DNA from: DATFYM01 sp035315065
GTDB taxonomy: Bacteria > Acidobacteriota > Terriglobia > UBA7540
Direction: 5' to 3'
DNA length: 22,812 nucleotides
NCBI GenBank assembly: GCA_035315065.1
Contig: DATFYM010000110.1
Span: 1 to 22,812 of the forward strand
Shown here: positions 16,495-22,812 of the stretch, piece after piece
Numbering within the stretch: the first letter of the stretch is position 1
How the letters are laid out: every line of letters begins with the position of its first letter
Translations under genes and position numbers: made by a program
Notes under the pieces: model-generated
The model's database searches: none
The model's input: only the letters and a program-made list of their open reading frames with translations
What the model was told of the DNA's origin: nothing

Positions 16495-17043
16495 ATGACA
16501 ACGCTTAAACGGTGCTTGACCTCGCTCACGCTGCTCGCGGTTGTGAGCCTGGTGGGCTGCTCAGGAGCATCCAGGAAGTCGCCTGATGTTTCTGACAGCA
16601 TCCGCAAATCGCTCGATCAAGCCGGCCTCAAAGATGTCTCCGTAACGCAGGATCGCGACAAGGGTGTCGTGACCCTGGGCGGAAGCGTCAAGACTGACGC
16701 CGACAAGGCACAAGCTGAATCCATTGCCAACTCAATCGCCACTGGACAGGTTGTCGCAGACCAGATTGCTGTGAATCCTCCCGGCGCCGAAAGTGAGGCC
16801 AAGGCCATAAACTCGGATCTGGACGCGGGTATCGAGAAGAACTTGGATGCCGCCCTGATCAAGAACAAGCTCCACAAGGGCGTCAGTTATGACGTCAAGA
16901 ATGGCGTCGTGACGCTGACCGGCGAAGTCAATTCTGAATCCAAGCGCAAGCAAGTCGAACAAGTGGCGTCAACCGTTCCCAACGTGCAGCAGGTGGTGAA
17001 CGAGCTGCAAATTAAGGAGCGAAAGGCCACTTCCACTCCGTAA
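16495..17043 (+). CDS. Two-BON-domain lipoprotein (OsmY-like)
   Basis: This 182-residue protein has a lipoprotein signal with lipobox LVGC (C22), so it should be lipid-anchored in the periplasm. Two BON domains follow: residues about 32-94 with GVVTLGG (57-63), and about 111-175 with GVVTLTG (137-143) and a final VPNVQQVVNELQI. BON domains are found in OsmY and other envelope-stress proteins and are thought to bind phospholipid membranes. AAGGAG (16479-16484) precedes the ATG. A longer frame from 16393 would hide the signal sequence and begin inside the promoter. A strong hairpin follows, before the next small gene. Confidence 0.94.
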   Translation: MTTLKRCLTSLTLLAVVSLVGCSGASRKSPDVSDSIRKSLDQAGLKDVSVTQDRDKGVVTLGGSVKTDADKAQAESIANSIATGQVVADQIAVNPPGAESEAKAINSDLDAGIEKNLDAALIKNKLHKGVSYDVKNGVVTLTGEVNSESKRKQVEQVASTVPNVQQVVNELQIKERKATSTP

Positions 17044-17066
17044 GAGCCGGGAACGGGCTCTGCAAC

Positions 17067-17095
17067 GGGCCGCGATGGCCTTGCGGCCCTGTTTT
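17067..17095 (+). terminator. Rho-independent terminator or attenuator after the BON gene
   Basis: GGGCCGC (17067-17073) pairs with GCGGCCC (17083-17089) across a 9-base loop and is followed by TGTTTTGCTTT. A smaller stem, GAGCC / GGCTC (17044-17060), precedes it. It lies about 25 bp before the next small gene, so it may only partly stop transcription. Confidence 0.65.
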
Positions 17096-17114
17096 GCTTT
17101 AGTAAGGAGATGCC

Positions 17115-17288
17115 ATGTCATTTGGACTTTACGCCATTGGATTCGTGCTCGTGATTGGCGGGCTGATTTACGGTGCCTGTTTGATGCATGTCCCCGCCCA
17201 CTGGATCGTGGTGGGCAGCATCGTGCTATTGGGCATAGGGATTCTCTCGGGTGTTAAAGCAACGCGCCAAAAAGACCCGGCGAAATAG
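17115..17288 (+). CDS. Short two-helix membrane protein
   Basis: The 57-residue product reads MSFGLYAIGFVLVIGGLIYG, then ACLMHVPAHWIVVGSIVLLG, then IGILSGVKATRQKDPAK. Two hydrophobic helices (about 4-24 and 30-46) flank a MHVPAHW loop, and a basic tail follows, fitting a small inner-membrane protein. AGGAG at 17105-17109 gives ideal spacing to the ATG. It lies 71 bp after the BON lipoprotein gene, separated by the terminator-like hairpin, so it may be expressed by read-through from the same shared promoter. No function is known. Confidence 0.85.
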   Translation: MSFGLYAIGFVLVIGGLIYGACLMHVPAHWIVVGSIVLLGIGILSGVKATRQKDPAK

Positions 17289-17316
17289 GGGAGCTATTCT
17301 CCCTCATTAGACCGGA

Positions 17317-17380
17317 CGAGCAATGCTGACCAGAGTTGTTGCCGTGGTGGACTGACACCGAATTGCGGCCAGGCTATAAC
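17317..17380 (+). promoter_or_regulatory. Shared promoter element, copy E
   Basis: The half-sites are CGAGC 17317, TGACC 17327, a poor TTGCC 17339 and TGGAC 17348; this copy has a one-base deletion in its second half. CTGACA (17352-17357), a 17-bp spacer and TATAAC (17375-17380) follow. The segment TGGACTGACACCGA is identical in copies D and E. The predicted leader to ATG 17452 is about 65 bases. Confidence 0.68.
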
Positions 17381-17451
17381 CAGGATGCGTTCCGTTGCCC
17401 GTCAGTTAGCGGCAGGCGGATGGCAGATAAGTTGTCACGGAGGCAACACAC

Positions 17452-18645
17452 ATGAAACGAATTGGAGTTATCAGCACAGCAGTTCTATTTTTGCTTGTCG
17501 GAATCAATGCTCCCGGCTACGCACAGCAGGGGCAACAAAAGGCCAAGCCTGCACAACAGCAAGCGGCTCAGCACCAGCAGCCAGCTCAGCGCCAGCAACC
17601 GGCTCAACACCAGCAGCCAGCTCAGCGCCAGCAACCAGCCCAGCACCAGCAGCAGGCTCAGCGTCAGCAGCCCGCCCAGCATCAGCAGCAGGCTCAACGT
17701 CAGCAGCCCGCCCAGCACCAGCAACCGGCCCAGCACCAGCAGCAGGCACAGCGCCAGCAACCGGCCCAGCACCAGCAGCAGGCACAGCGTCAGCAGCCGG
17801 CTCAGCGCCAGCAACCGGCCCAGCACCAGCAGCAGGCTCAGCGTCAGCAGCCGGCCCAGCACCAGCAGCAGGCTCAACGCCAGCAGGCAGCTCAGCACCA
17901 GCAGCAGGCTCAACGCCAGCAGGCAGCTCAGCACCAGCAGGCCCAACGCGGGCAGCAGCAACAGCGCGGTCAACAAGTCCAGCAGGCCCAGCGCGGACAA
18001 CCGGGCGGTTCACAGCGCGGACAGTATGCCATGTCCTCACGGCAGTCGGGGCGCTACGATGGCGACCGTAGTCGCCGCATTCCCGACGACCGCTTCCGTG
18101 GCAATTTTGGCCGTGACCACACGTTCCGCATCGACCGTAATTACGTGGTGGCGGGCGGATATTCGCGCTTCCAGTACGGCGGCTTTTGGTTCGGGATGTA
18201 CGACCCGTGGCCAGTGGGTTGGAGCTACAACGACGACGTTTACGTGGACTACGCGGGTGACGGGTATTACTTGTACAGCCCGATGCATCCCGGCATTCAG
18301 ATTTCACTCGGCGTCGAACTGGGCGCGGACCCACAAGGCGGAGCGTATGCCTATGCCACGTGGTCACCGCAACACGGGCGCTACGGCTACCGCGGTGGCC
18401 GCATTCGCGACGATCGCTTTCGTTCCCATTTTGGCCGTGAACACATGTTCCGCATCAACCGCGCTTACAGGGCCGGTGGGTATTCGGGCTTCCGGTACGG
18501 GGGCGTTCGGTTCGCCATGTACGATCCGTGGCCAGAGGGCTGGAACGACACCGACGACGTTTACGTGGACTACGCGGATGGCGGGTATTACCTGTACAGC
18601 CCGACGCATCCCGACGATCGGCTTGCACTCAGGGTCGTAAGCTAA
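17452..18645 (+). CDS. Secreted Gln-rich hexapeptide-repeat protein with duplicated C-terminal domain
   Basis: This 397-residue protein has a signal peptide (KRIGVISTAVLFLLVGINA, cleavage near YAQQ). A low-complexity region follows (about 40-164): 20 hexapeptides of the type Q(H/R)QQ(P/Q/A)A, largely alternating H and R forms. A Gln/Arg/Gly linker leads to two copies of an 81-residue domain (209-289 and 317-397). Each copy has R-x-DDRFR-x-x-FGR-x-H-x-FRI, a GGYS-x-F-x-YGG core, DPWP-x-GW, DDVYVDY and GYYLYSP-x-HP. The single domain is common in acidobacterial secreted proteins of unknown role; the tandem pair is less usual. It probably sits in the periplasm or at the surface. It carries shared promoter copy E. 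Confidence 0.88.
   Translation: MKRIGVISTAVLFLLVGINAPGYAQQGQQKAKPAQQQAAQHQQPAQRQQPAQHQQPAQRQQPAQHQQQAQRQQPAQHQQQAQRQQPAQHQQPAQHQQQAQRQQPAQHQQQAQRQQPAQRQQPAQHQQQAQRQQPAQHQQQAQRQQAAQHQQQAQRQQAAQHQQAQRGQQQQRGQQVQQAQRGQPGGSQRGQYAMSSRQSGRYDGDRSRRIPDDRFRGNFGRDHTFRIDRNYVVAGGYSRFQYGGFWFGMYDPWPVGWSYNDDVYVDYAGDGYYLYSPMHPGIQISLGVELGADPQGGAYAYATWSPQHGRYGYRGGRIRDDRFRSHFGREHMFRINRAYRAGGYSGFRYGGVRFAMYDPWPEGWNDTDDVYVDYADGGYYLYSPTHPDDRLALRVVS
17569..17943 (+). repeat. 18-bp tandem repeat encoding Q(H/R)QQ(P/Q/A)A
   Basis: Twenty units of 18 bp (17569-17928) plus one shortened unit (to 17943) encode the hexapeptides, based on CAG-CAC/CGC-CAG-CAG plus two codons. Synonymous differences between units (CAG/CAA, CGC/CGT) show that it is not freshly expanded. 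Length changes by slippage or recombination would keep the frame. Confidence 0.9.
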
Positions 18646-18690
18646 CCCGCTGTCCAGCGCAGCTTGGGACCTTTACTTGGTGACGGGTCT

Positions 18691-18718
18691 AACGGCGAAG
18701 GCTTGAAGCCTCGTCGTT
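18691..18718 (+). terminator. Possible terminator hairpin after the Gln-repeat gene
   Basis: AACGGCGAAGGCTT and AAGCCTCGTCGTT form an imperfect long stem (one mismatch, one bulge) with a one-base centre, 45 bp after the stop codon. It lacks a T-run, so the terminator role is uncertain. Confidence 0.35.
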
Positions 18719-18858
18719 CGGCTCGCCCGGCGTTCTGATCACCATCTTTGGCCCACTGTGCCCGCGCTGCTTTGAGCGCTATCTCCCAGCGGCGCTCTGG
18801 CGTCGCCAAGAACCGGCACCACCCCGGGCGTGCCGGGCTCGCCCAGCCGGGTGCACCT

Positions 18859-19806
18859 ATGTTCCTAATTCGTGAGGCCCAGGTGGACTCGTGGAAGAAG
18901 GAAGCAATCTGCAGTGTTCCGTTCCTGGTAGTGGTCCTGTGGCTGTCGGTACCAGCGTTCTCCCAAGCCGATCATGCAGTACAGCCTGTTCTTGATTTGG
19001 CCACGAGCACAGAGGCCGCCGGAGAATTCTGGACGTTTTCTGCTTGGGATAGGAGCTCTCATCCGTCGATGGAATTGCCCCCGATTCCATCGCTCGGCGG
19101 CCCCATGGGGACCATCAGCCCTGATGCCGAGAGACAGGTTTCGCTCAAGGGGATACTTCGCGACATCGGGCACGACCAGAGACGGATTTGGACCTTCCCC
19201 GTGGCGGCCGCGCATGGACAACACTGGAAGCCAATCTTAGGCTTCGTGGCCGTCACCTCAGCACTCGTCGTCGCCGACCCGCACGACACCCCTTATTTTC
19301 GCCGCACCCAAGACTTCAACGGTTTCAACAAAATCTTCAGCTCGACGAACACAGGACTTTTGGAGGGCCTGTTTCCGCCTATTCTCTATCTCGCCGGCTT
19401 GGCGCGAGAAAACCCTTACACTCGCAGCACTGCGGTGCTTGCGGGAGAAGCTCTTGGGGACGCCGAGATCCTCGCGGTGGTCATGAACAATATCAGCCGA
19501 CGGCAGCGTCCACGCGACATTTCGCCGTACGGCGACTTTACTCACACCTGGTTCAACGCAGGTGGAGGTTTGCTCGTCAACCGGGGGAGTTTCCCTTCCG
19601 CTCACACGACCGGAGCTTTCGCCCTCGCCACCGTGGTCGCCGAACGTTATCGCCAGCACCGTTGGGTGCCGTGGGCCGCTTATGGCTTGGCGGGGGTGGT
19701 CGGCTTCTCGCGCGTCTCACTCAGCGCTCATTTCCCTTCAGACGTCTTCGTCGGCGCGGTGCTGGGCTATTCGATCAGCCATTTCGTAGTACTCTCGCGC
19801 CAATAG
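18859..19806 (+). CDS. PAP2-family phosphatase
   Basis: This 315-residue protein has an N-terminal hydrophobic signal or anchor (about 18-34, ending PAFSQA), then a region of about 100 residues and a C-terminal PAP2 domain. PAP2 enzymes dephosphorylate lipids such as phosphatidate or undecaprenyl pyrophosphate. Motif 2 is PSAHT (P246-H249) and motif 3 is SRVSLSAHFPSD (S284-R285, H291, D295), both intact. Motif 1 reads NISRRQRPRD: the position of the usual Lys (seven before Arg217) is Asn210. Activity may therefore be altered. The start is uncertain: ATG 18859 lacks a strong binding site, and longer frames begin in a hairpin-rich leader. No shared-type promoter was found upstream. Confidence 0.85.
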   Translation: MFLIREAQVDSWKKEAICSVPFLVVVLWLSVPAFSQADHAVQPVLDLATSTEAAGEFWTFSAWDRSSHPSMELPPIPSLGGPMGTISPDAERQVSLKGILRDIGHDQRRIWTFPVAAAHGQHWKPILGFVAVTSALVVADPHDTPYFRRTQDFNGFNKIFSSTNTGLLEGLFPPILYLAGLARENPYTRSTAVLAGEALGDAEILAVVMNNISRRQRPRDISPYGDFTHTWFNAGGGLLVNRGSFPSAHTTGAFALATVVAERYRQHRWVPWAAYGLAGVVGFSRVSLSAHFPSDVFVGAVLGYSISHFVVLSRQ

Positions 19807-19869
19807 TCGCTCGAAATATGCGCAAAGGCGTAGCGGGTGAATGCTGCCTTCTGACCGGGGCCAGGCACA

Positions 19870-20040
19870 TTGGCTTTGTTCTTAGGGGAGGTGCGTTCTA
19901 AAGGACTTATTGGCCCTGTTTTGGCTTTGTTTTTTAGGGCCCCATCGAATCTAAAGGACTTCTTGGCTTTGTTTTGGCTTTGATTTGGCTTTGTTCTAAG
20001 GGTCACGTTGTTGTTTCTAAATCACTTGATTGGCTTTGTT
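19870..20040. repeat. Degenerate TTGGCTTTG repeat array
   Basis: TTGGCTTTG occurs exactly six times (19870, 19921, 19963, 19974, 19985, 20030), plus the variant TTGGCCCTG at 19910. A larger unit starting TCTAAAGGACTT recurs 53 bp apart (19898 and 19951). On the minus strand the core reads CAAAGCCAA and continues the frame of the 20022-21161 gene beyond its stop, giving Thr/Asn-Lys-Pro/Ala words. Confidence 0.75.
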
Positions 20041-21161
20041 TGACCCAAAATCGCGTTTTCGGCGATTTCCGCACTGCTCGCCACCGTTTCATCCCCTTTC
20101 TCGCCATCCGCCGGGCCATTCGTTGCGATGGGAGTCTCTTGAATCTTGAATCTGGAATCTTCAATGCTCTGCCCGCCGCCGTTTTCGCGGGTAGCGCCGG
20201 AAGGTGTTTCCCCGGCCTCAGGCCCTGTTCCCTGGCCCCTGTCCCCTACTGCCTGTTCCTGAGGCCCTGTTCCCTGTTCCCTGTTTCCTGTTCCCTGTTC
20301 TTCAGGCCGCGACCCCCACTGCGCCCGTTTAGCCTTCAGTTGCATCAAGAGCCGGGCCTCCTCACGAATCTGCTTCGCCAGCGATGCTTCCTTGCGGGCT
20401 ACCTCCTCCTCGCTCAAGTTCGGCCCGGCGGCGGCCCGTAGGCCCATTTCCTTTTGGTAGAGGTCGCGCTCCTGCTGCACGTCGCGCCGTTCCTGGGCGA
20501 TCCACTTCGGCAGTTCCTGCTCCGCTTTTTCCGCCGCAGCCTTGTCGTCGGTATCATAGAGCTGGATAAACAGGGTTCGGATTTTCTCCCCCGCCAGGCT
20601 GTGGCATTCGCCGTAAAGTTCGAACATCAAGGCCGGATACTCGTCGGGGATTATCCGTTCATCGAACCATTTCTGGAGGCAGTCTAAAAGGTCGAATATT
20701 CTCTTGAACTTGGACGGCCGGTCCTTCCCCAGCCACAGGCCCTGGGCCTTCGGCTCGACGGTCGGGGTGCCGGGAAGCCACCGTCGCGCCCGGAGTTGCC
20801 GGCGCTGATTCTGGATTTGCTCCACCTGCGAGGCCGTCAATTGGCTCTCCAGCCAGGCGGCTCGCAACTGCGCCTTGTCCCAGCTCTTTTCCGCGATGGT
20901 CTTCACCGCCATCTCCTGCATCACGTCGTCCGGGTGCCAACCCTCGTTCAGACCCTGATGCAGTTGCTCGAAATCCGCCGGATTTTCGCCCCTTCTCAGC
21001 ATGATCTGGCGCATGGCGTTGTCCGCCTTGGCGTAGGCCCCGGTTTTGAGGGCGTTCAAGGAGACACGTGCCTTGCCCTCCGGGGTCTTGGGTCCCGTCG
21101 ATTTCTGGCAGTTCGCCTGATTGGCCGCCACCCGCTTGGGAGAAACTTCACGTTCCGTCAT
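20022..21161 (-). CDS. STGPKTPEGKA-type hypothetical protein with a repeat-rich tail
   Basis: This 379-residue protein has the N-terminal signature ANQANCQKSTGPKTPEGKAR followed by SLNALKTGAYA. It is shared by a widespread family, found in acidobacteria, planctomycetes and relatives, whose function I do not know. The middle is helical and charged (WLESQLTASQVEQIQNQRRQ, EEEVARKEASLAKQIREEAR). The last 90 residues are low complexity, encoded partly by heptanucleotide repeats (REQGTGN/REQGTGP words and SRFKIQ), and end GQTKPIK. After the TGA stop (20022-20024) the same frame stays open to about 19767 with similar Lys-rich words, so the tail may have been shortened. A near-consensus promoter lies at 21228-21256. 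Confidence 0.82.
   Translation of the reverse strand: MTEREVSPKRVAANQANCQKSTGPKTPEGKARVSLNALKTGAYAKADNAMRQIMLRRGENPADFEQLHQGLNEGWHPDDVMQEMAVKTIAEKSWDKAQLRAAWLESQLTASQVEQIQNQRRQLRARRWLPGTPTVEPKAQGLWLGKDRPSKFKRIFDLLDCLQKWFDERIIPDEYPALMFELYGECHSLAGEKIRTLFIQLYDTDDKAAAEKAEQELPKWIAQERRDVQQERDLYQKEMGLRAAAGPNLSEEEVARKEASLAKQIREEARLLMQLKAKRAQWGSRPEEQGTGNREQGTGPQEQAVGDRGQGTGPEAGETPSGATRENGGGQSIEDSRFKIQETPIATNGPADGEKGDETVASSAEIAENAILGQTKPIK
20139..20302. repeat. Heptanucleotide minisatellites within the 3' coding part
   Basis: TTCCCTG-type heptamers recur, most clearly at 20265-20302 with degenerate copies from 20220. A second family (TTGAATC-type) lies at 20139-20165. Read on the minus strand, seven-base units cycle through all three frames and give seven-residue words such as REQGTGN. 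A third array (TTCAACC-type, 21170-21209) lies in the leader of the same gene. Confidence 0.7.
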
Positions 21162-21731
21162 CTTTTTACCTTCAACCTTTCAACCTTCGACCTTAGACTT
21201 TCGTCCTTCCGAAGCTAGCCTAAGATAAGTATACATATCTACGCTTAAGATGTCAATGCACTTATTTTGCCAGTCGATACGTAATCGCATGGGCACTGTC
21301 TCCGAGGCCCGATGTGCGGATGGGAGGGCTTGGCAAGTCATTCTAAAGGCGTAACTTGCGCGCCCTCGGAAGGGGCATAAAGATTTAGCATGGGTGGCAC
21401 AGGCCGCGCTTTCCGGTCTGCGGCTTTGAGGCTAGATAGGCCGTGGATATATGAGGATATATGTAGGCCGAGGAGCGGATATGGTCGAGTTATCTTCTGT
21501 ACCCGGGCGTGGTTGGGGCGCAACAGGGGAAACGGCACGGACTGATCATCGATAAGCCGCGGTTGCCCGCCGATGGAGGCGCGACAATTTGAAGGGAAAT
21601 ATCGCCGTCCTTTAGCATTTGGGAGGCAAGTCGCTGCAGCGCGCTGTGCAGCGCAAGCGCGTGTACGTGCTGAGCCTCCTGAAGTGCGCCAGCTTAAGCG
21701 GCAAAAAACAAGAGAGCGCGCCGCTTGGACT
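21162..21731. other. Intergenic region between glgX and the STGPKTPEGKA gene
   Basis: This 570-bp region contains the heptamer array (21170-21209), the minus-strand promoter (21228-21256) and a short direct repeat, GGATATATG (21445-21453 and 21455-21463), in an AT-rich pocket. Open frames on both strands between 21338 and 21751 have no recognisable family or binding site and are not called. Confidence 0.55.
21228..21256 (-). promoter_or_regulatory. Near-consensus sigma-70 promoter of the STGPKTPEGKA gene
   Basis: On the minus strand TTGACA (+ strand 21251-21256) and TATACT (21228-21233) are separated by exactly 17 bp. Transcription should begin near 21221, about 60 bases before the ATG at 21161. 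A 16-bp near-palindrome, GATA-A-GTATAC-A-TATC (21224-21239), covers the -10 box and could be an operator. Confidence 0.75.
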
Positions 21732-22812
21732 TCAGCGGAAATGTCCGCCATTCACCCCCTCACCTGCGATGAGCACCACCACCGACCGCGCGCCAGCGCG
21801 ATACGTTCCGCCTGGAACCGGCAGTGCTTCGTTCCATTCGCAAATCTCGTGCGGCGGGTCCAGCGCAGTATCGATCCACCGCCGCCAGTTCTCTCGACCG
21901 TCCCTCACTACCGGAAGTTCGAAGTCGAGAGCTTCCCAATACGCATTCAGAATGACGTGCATGGACAGCCCTTCATGCTTCAGATCCACACTTACGGCGA
22001 GGCTGTGCGATTCGGGTGACCAGTCCGGCTGGTTGAGTTTCACGCCATGCCAGATGCGTTTCACCTCGCGGGGGACCTGGCTTAGACTCATGCGCCGGCG
22101 CTCATGTTCCACGTCCCGCATCACACGGCGCTCGATCAGCAACTTCACGAACCGGAGGACGTCGGCGTGTTCGGACAGCAGATTCCAGTCGAACCAACTC
22201 GTATCACCGTCTTGGCAGTAAGCATTATTGTTGCCGCGCTGGCTACGCCGCACCTCATCGCCCATAACAAACATCGGCACACCAAGCGAAAGCATGGTGA
22301 CCGTGAAAAAGTTCTTTGCCTGGCGGTTGCGCAGCCTCTCGATTACGGGATCGTCCGTCGGGCCTTCGACGCCGCAGTTCCAGCTTCGGTTCTCCTCGCG
22401 GCCATCGCGGTTATCTTCGCCATTGTCTTCGTTATGCTTCTGGTTATAGGACATAAGATCGTTAAGCGTAAACCCGTCGTGACACGCAACGAAATTGATG
22501 CTCTCCTCAGCTTCGCGCTCCCTCTGACCATAAATGCTTGGGCTACCGAGCAGACGGTCAGCCACGTGCCTCACCGAATCATTCGCGCCCCGGAAGAAGT
22601 CGCGGACGTCGTCGCGAAAGCGGTCGTTCCATTCCTTCCAAGCGTCTCCCGGGAATTTGCCGACCTGATACAGTCCTACCGCATCCCAGGCCTCCGCAAT
22701 CATCTTCGTACCGGCCAGCACCGGATCGGACTCGATGTCCCAAAGCACCGGAGGATTCGACATCACGGCGCCGGACGAATCGCGCGACAGGACGGATGCA
22801 AGATCGAAGCGG
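21732..22812 (-). CDS. glgX: Glycogen debranching enzyme GlgX, 5' part outside window
   Basis: The visible 359 residues form the C-terminal half of a GH13 isoamylase-type enzyme that cleaves alpha-1,6 branches of glycogen in the cytoplasm. The frame enters from the window edge with RFDLASVLSRDSSG, where D (22803-22805) is the catalytic nucleophile. IAEAWDAVGLYQVGKFPG holds the acid/base Glu. CHDGFTLNDLMSYNQKHNE holds the transition-state Asp together with the family-specific EDNRDG loop. The C-terminal beta-sandwich ends PGGTYRAGARSVVVLIAGEG. All catalytic residues in view are intact. An apparent start at about 22766 is inside the enzyme. No partner glycogen genes are visible. Confidence 0.96.
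   Translation of the reverse strand, partial: RFDLASVLSRDSSGAVMSNPPVLWDIESDPVLAGTKMIAEAWDAVGLYQVGKFPGDAWKEWNDRFRDDVRDFFRGANDSVRHVADRLLGSPSIYGQREREAEESINFVACHDGFTLNDLMSYNQKHNEDNGEDNRDGREENRSWNCGVEGPTDDPVIERLRNRQAKNFFTVTMLSLGVPMFVMGDEVRRSQRGNNNAYCQDGDTSWFDWNLLSEHADVLRFVKLLIERRVMRDVEHERRRMSLSQVPREVKRIWHGVKLNQPDWSPESHSLAVSVDLKHEGLSMHVILNAYWEALDFELPVVRDGRENWRRWIDTALDPPHEICEWNEALPVPGGTYRAGARSVVVLIAGEGVNGGHFR

Noticed and set aside
17569..17943. CRISPR-like appearance of regular repeats
   Set aside because: The units are contiguous 18-bp coding repeats without spacers and encode Gln-rich hexapeptides.
21338..22019. Overlapping frames on both strands next to the glgX end
   Set aside because: Ala/Arg-rich shadows without family signature; the plus-strand frames run into glgX antisense.

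Overview
The window is a GC-rich stretch of chromosome. It looks acidobacterial (Acidobacteriota, Terriglobia or Solibacter/Koribacter-like). That placement is an inference from family recognition: short hypothetical families common in that phylum, a UB2H-type penicillin-binding protein, a B12-binding radical SAM protein of the hopanoid-methylase type, and a STGPKTPEGKA-type protein. There is no rRNA, tRNA, CRISPR array or complete mobile element.

Layout. At 1-906 are the tail of a degenerate receiver protein, an RRM RNA-binding protein and a small Tudor-like protein. A REP-like palindromic block and a possible heat-shock promoter precede groES-groEL (1290-3394). From 3.7 to 5.2 kb come three very small envelope proteins. 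From 5.4 to 9.4 kb come an M23-like protein that lacks a zinc ligand, an AsmA-like protein, a two-helix membrane protein and a VTT/DedA-type membrane protein. On the minus strand (9.5-11.2 kb) is a B12-binding radical SAM enzyme followed by a small basic protein. From 11.6 to 15.2 kb are a doubtful secreted protein, a bifunctional penicillin-binding protein and an XRE regulator. From 15.6 to 19.8 kb are an RcnB-like secreted protein, a two-BON lipoprotein, a 57-residue membrane protein, a Gln-rich protein with a duplicated C-terminal domain, and a PAP2 phosphatase. The window ends on the minus strand with the STGPKTPEGKA protein, surrounded by heptanucleotide repeats, and the 3' part of glgX.

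The most interesting signal is regulatory. Six intergenic regions carry the same roughly 65-bp element: four pentamer half-sites of the type TGA(G/C)C at offsets 0, +10, +22 and +32. They run directly into a CTGACA-like -35 box, with a TATAAA-like -10 box 17-18 bp further on. The copies start at 3734, 4095, 11458, 15451, 16329 and 17317. Each stands about 50-120 nt before the start of a small envelope or secreted protein: an lmo0937-type membrane peptide, a His/Asp-rich secreted protein, a doubtful secreted ORF ahead of the penicillin-binding protein, the RcnB-like protein, the BON lipoprotein and the Gln-repeat protein. I read this as a regulon for envelope maintenance or stress, controlled by an activator that binds tandem direct repeats. 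The regulator itself is not identifiable in the window.

Most of the other genes also act at the envelope (murein synthesis and remodelling, AsmA-like, PAP2, VTT, possible hopanoid methylation), so much of the window forms an envelope-related neighbourhood.
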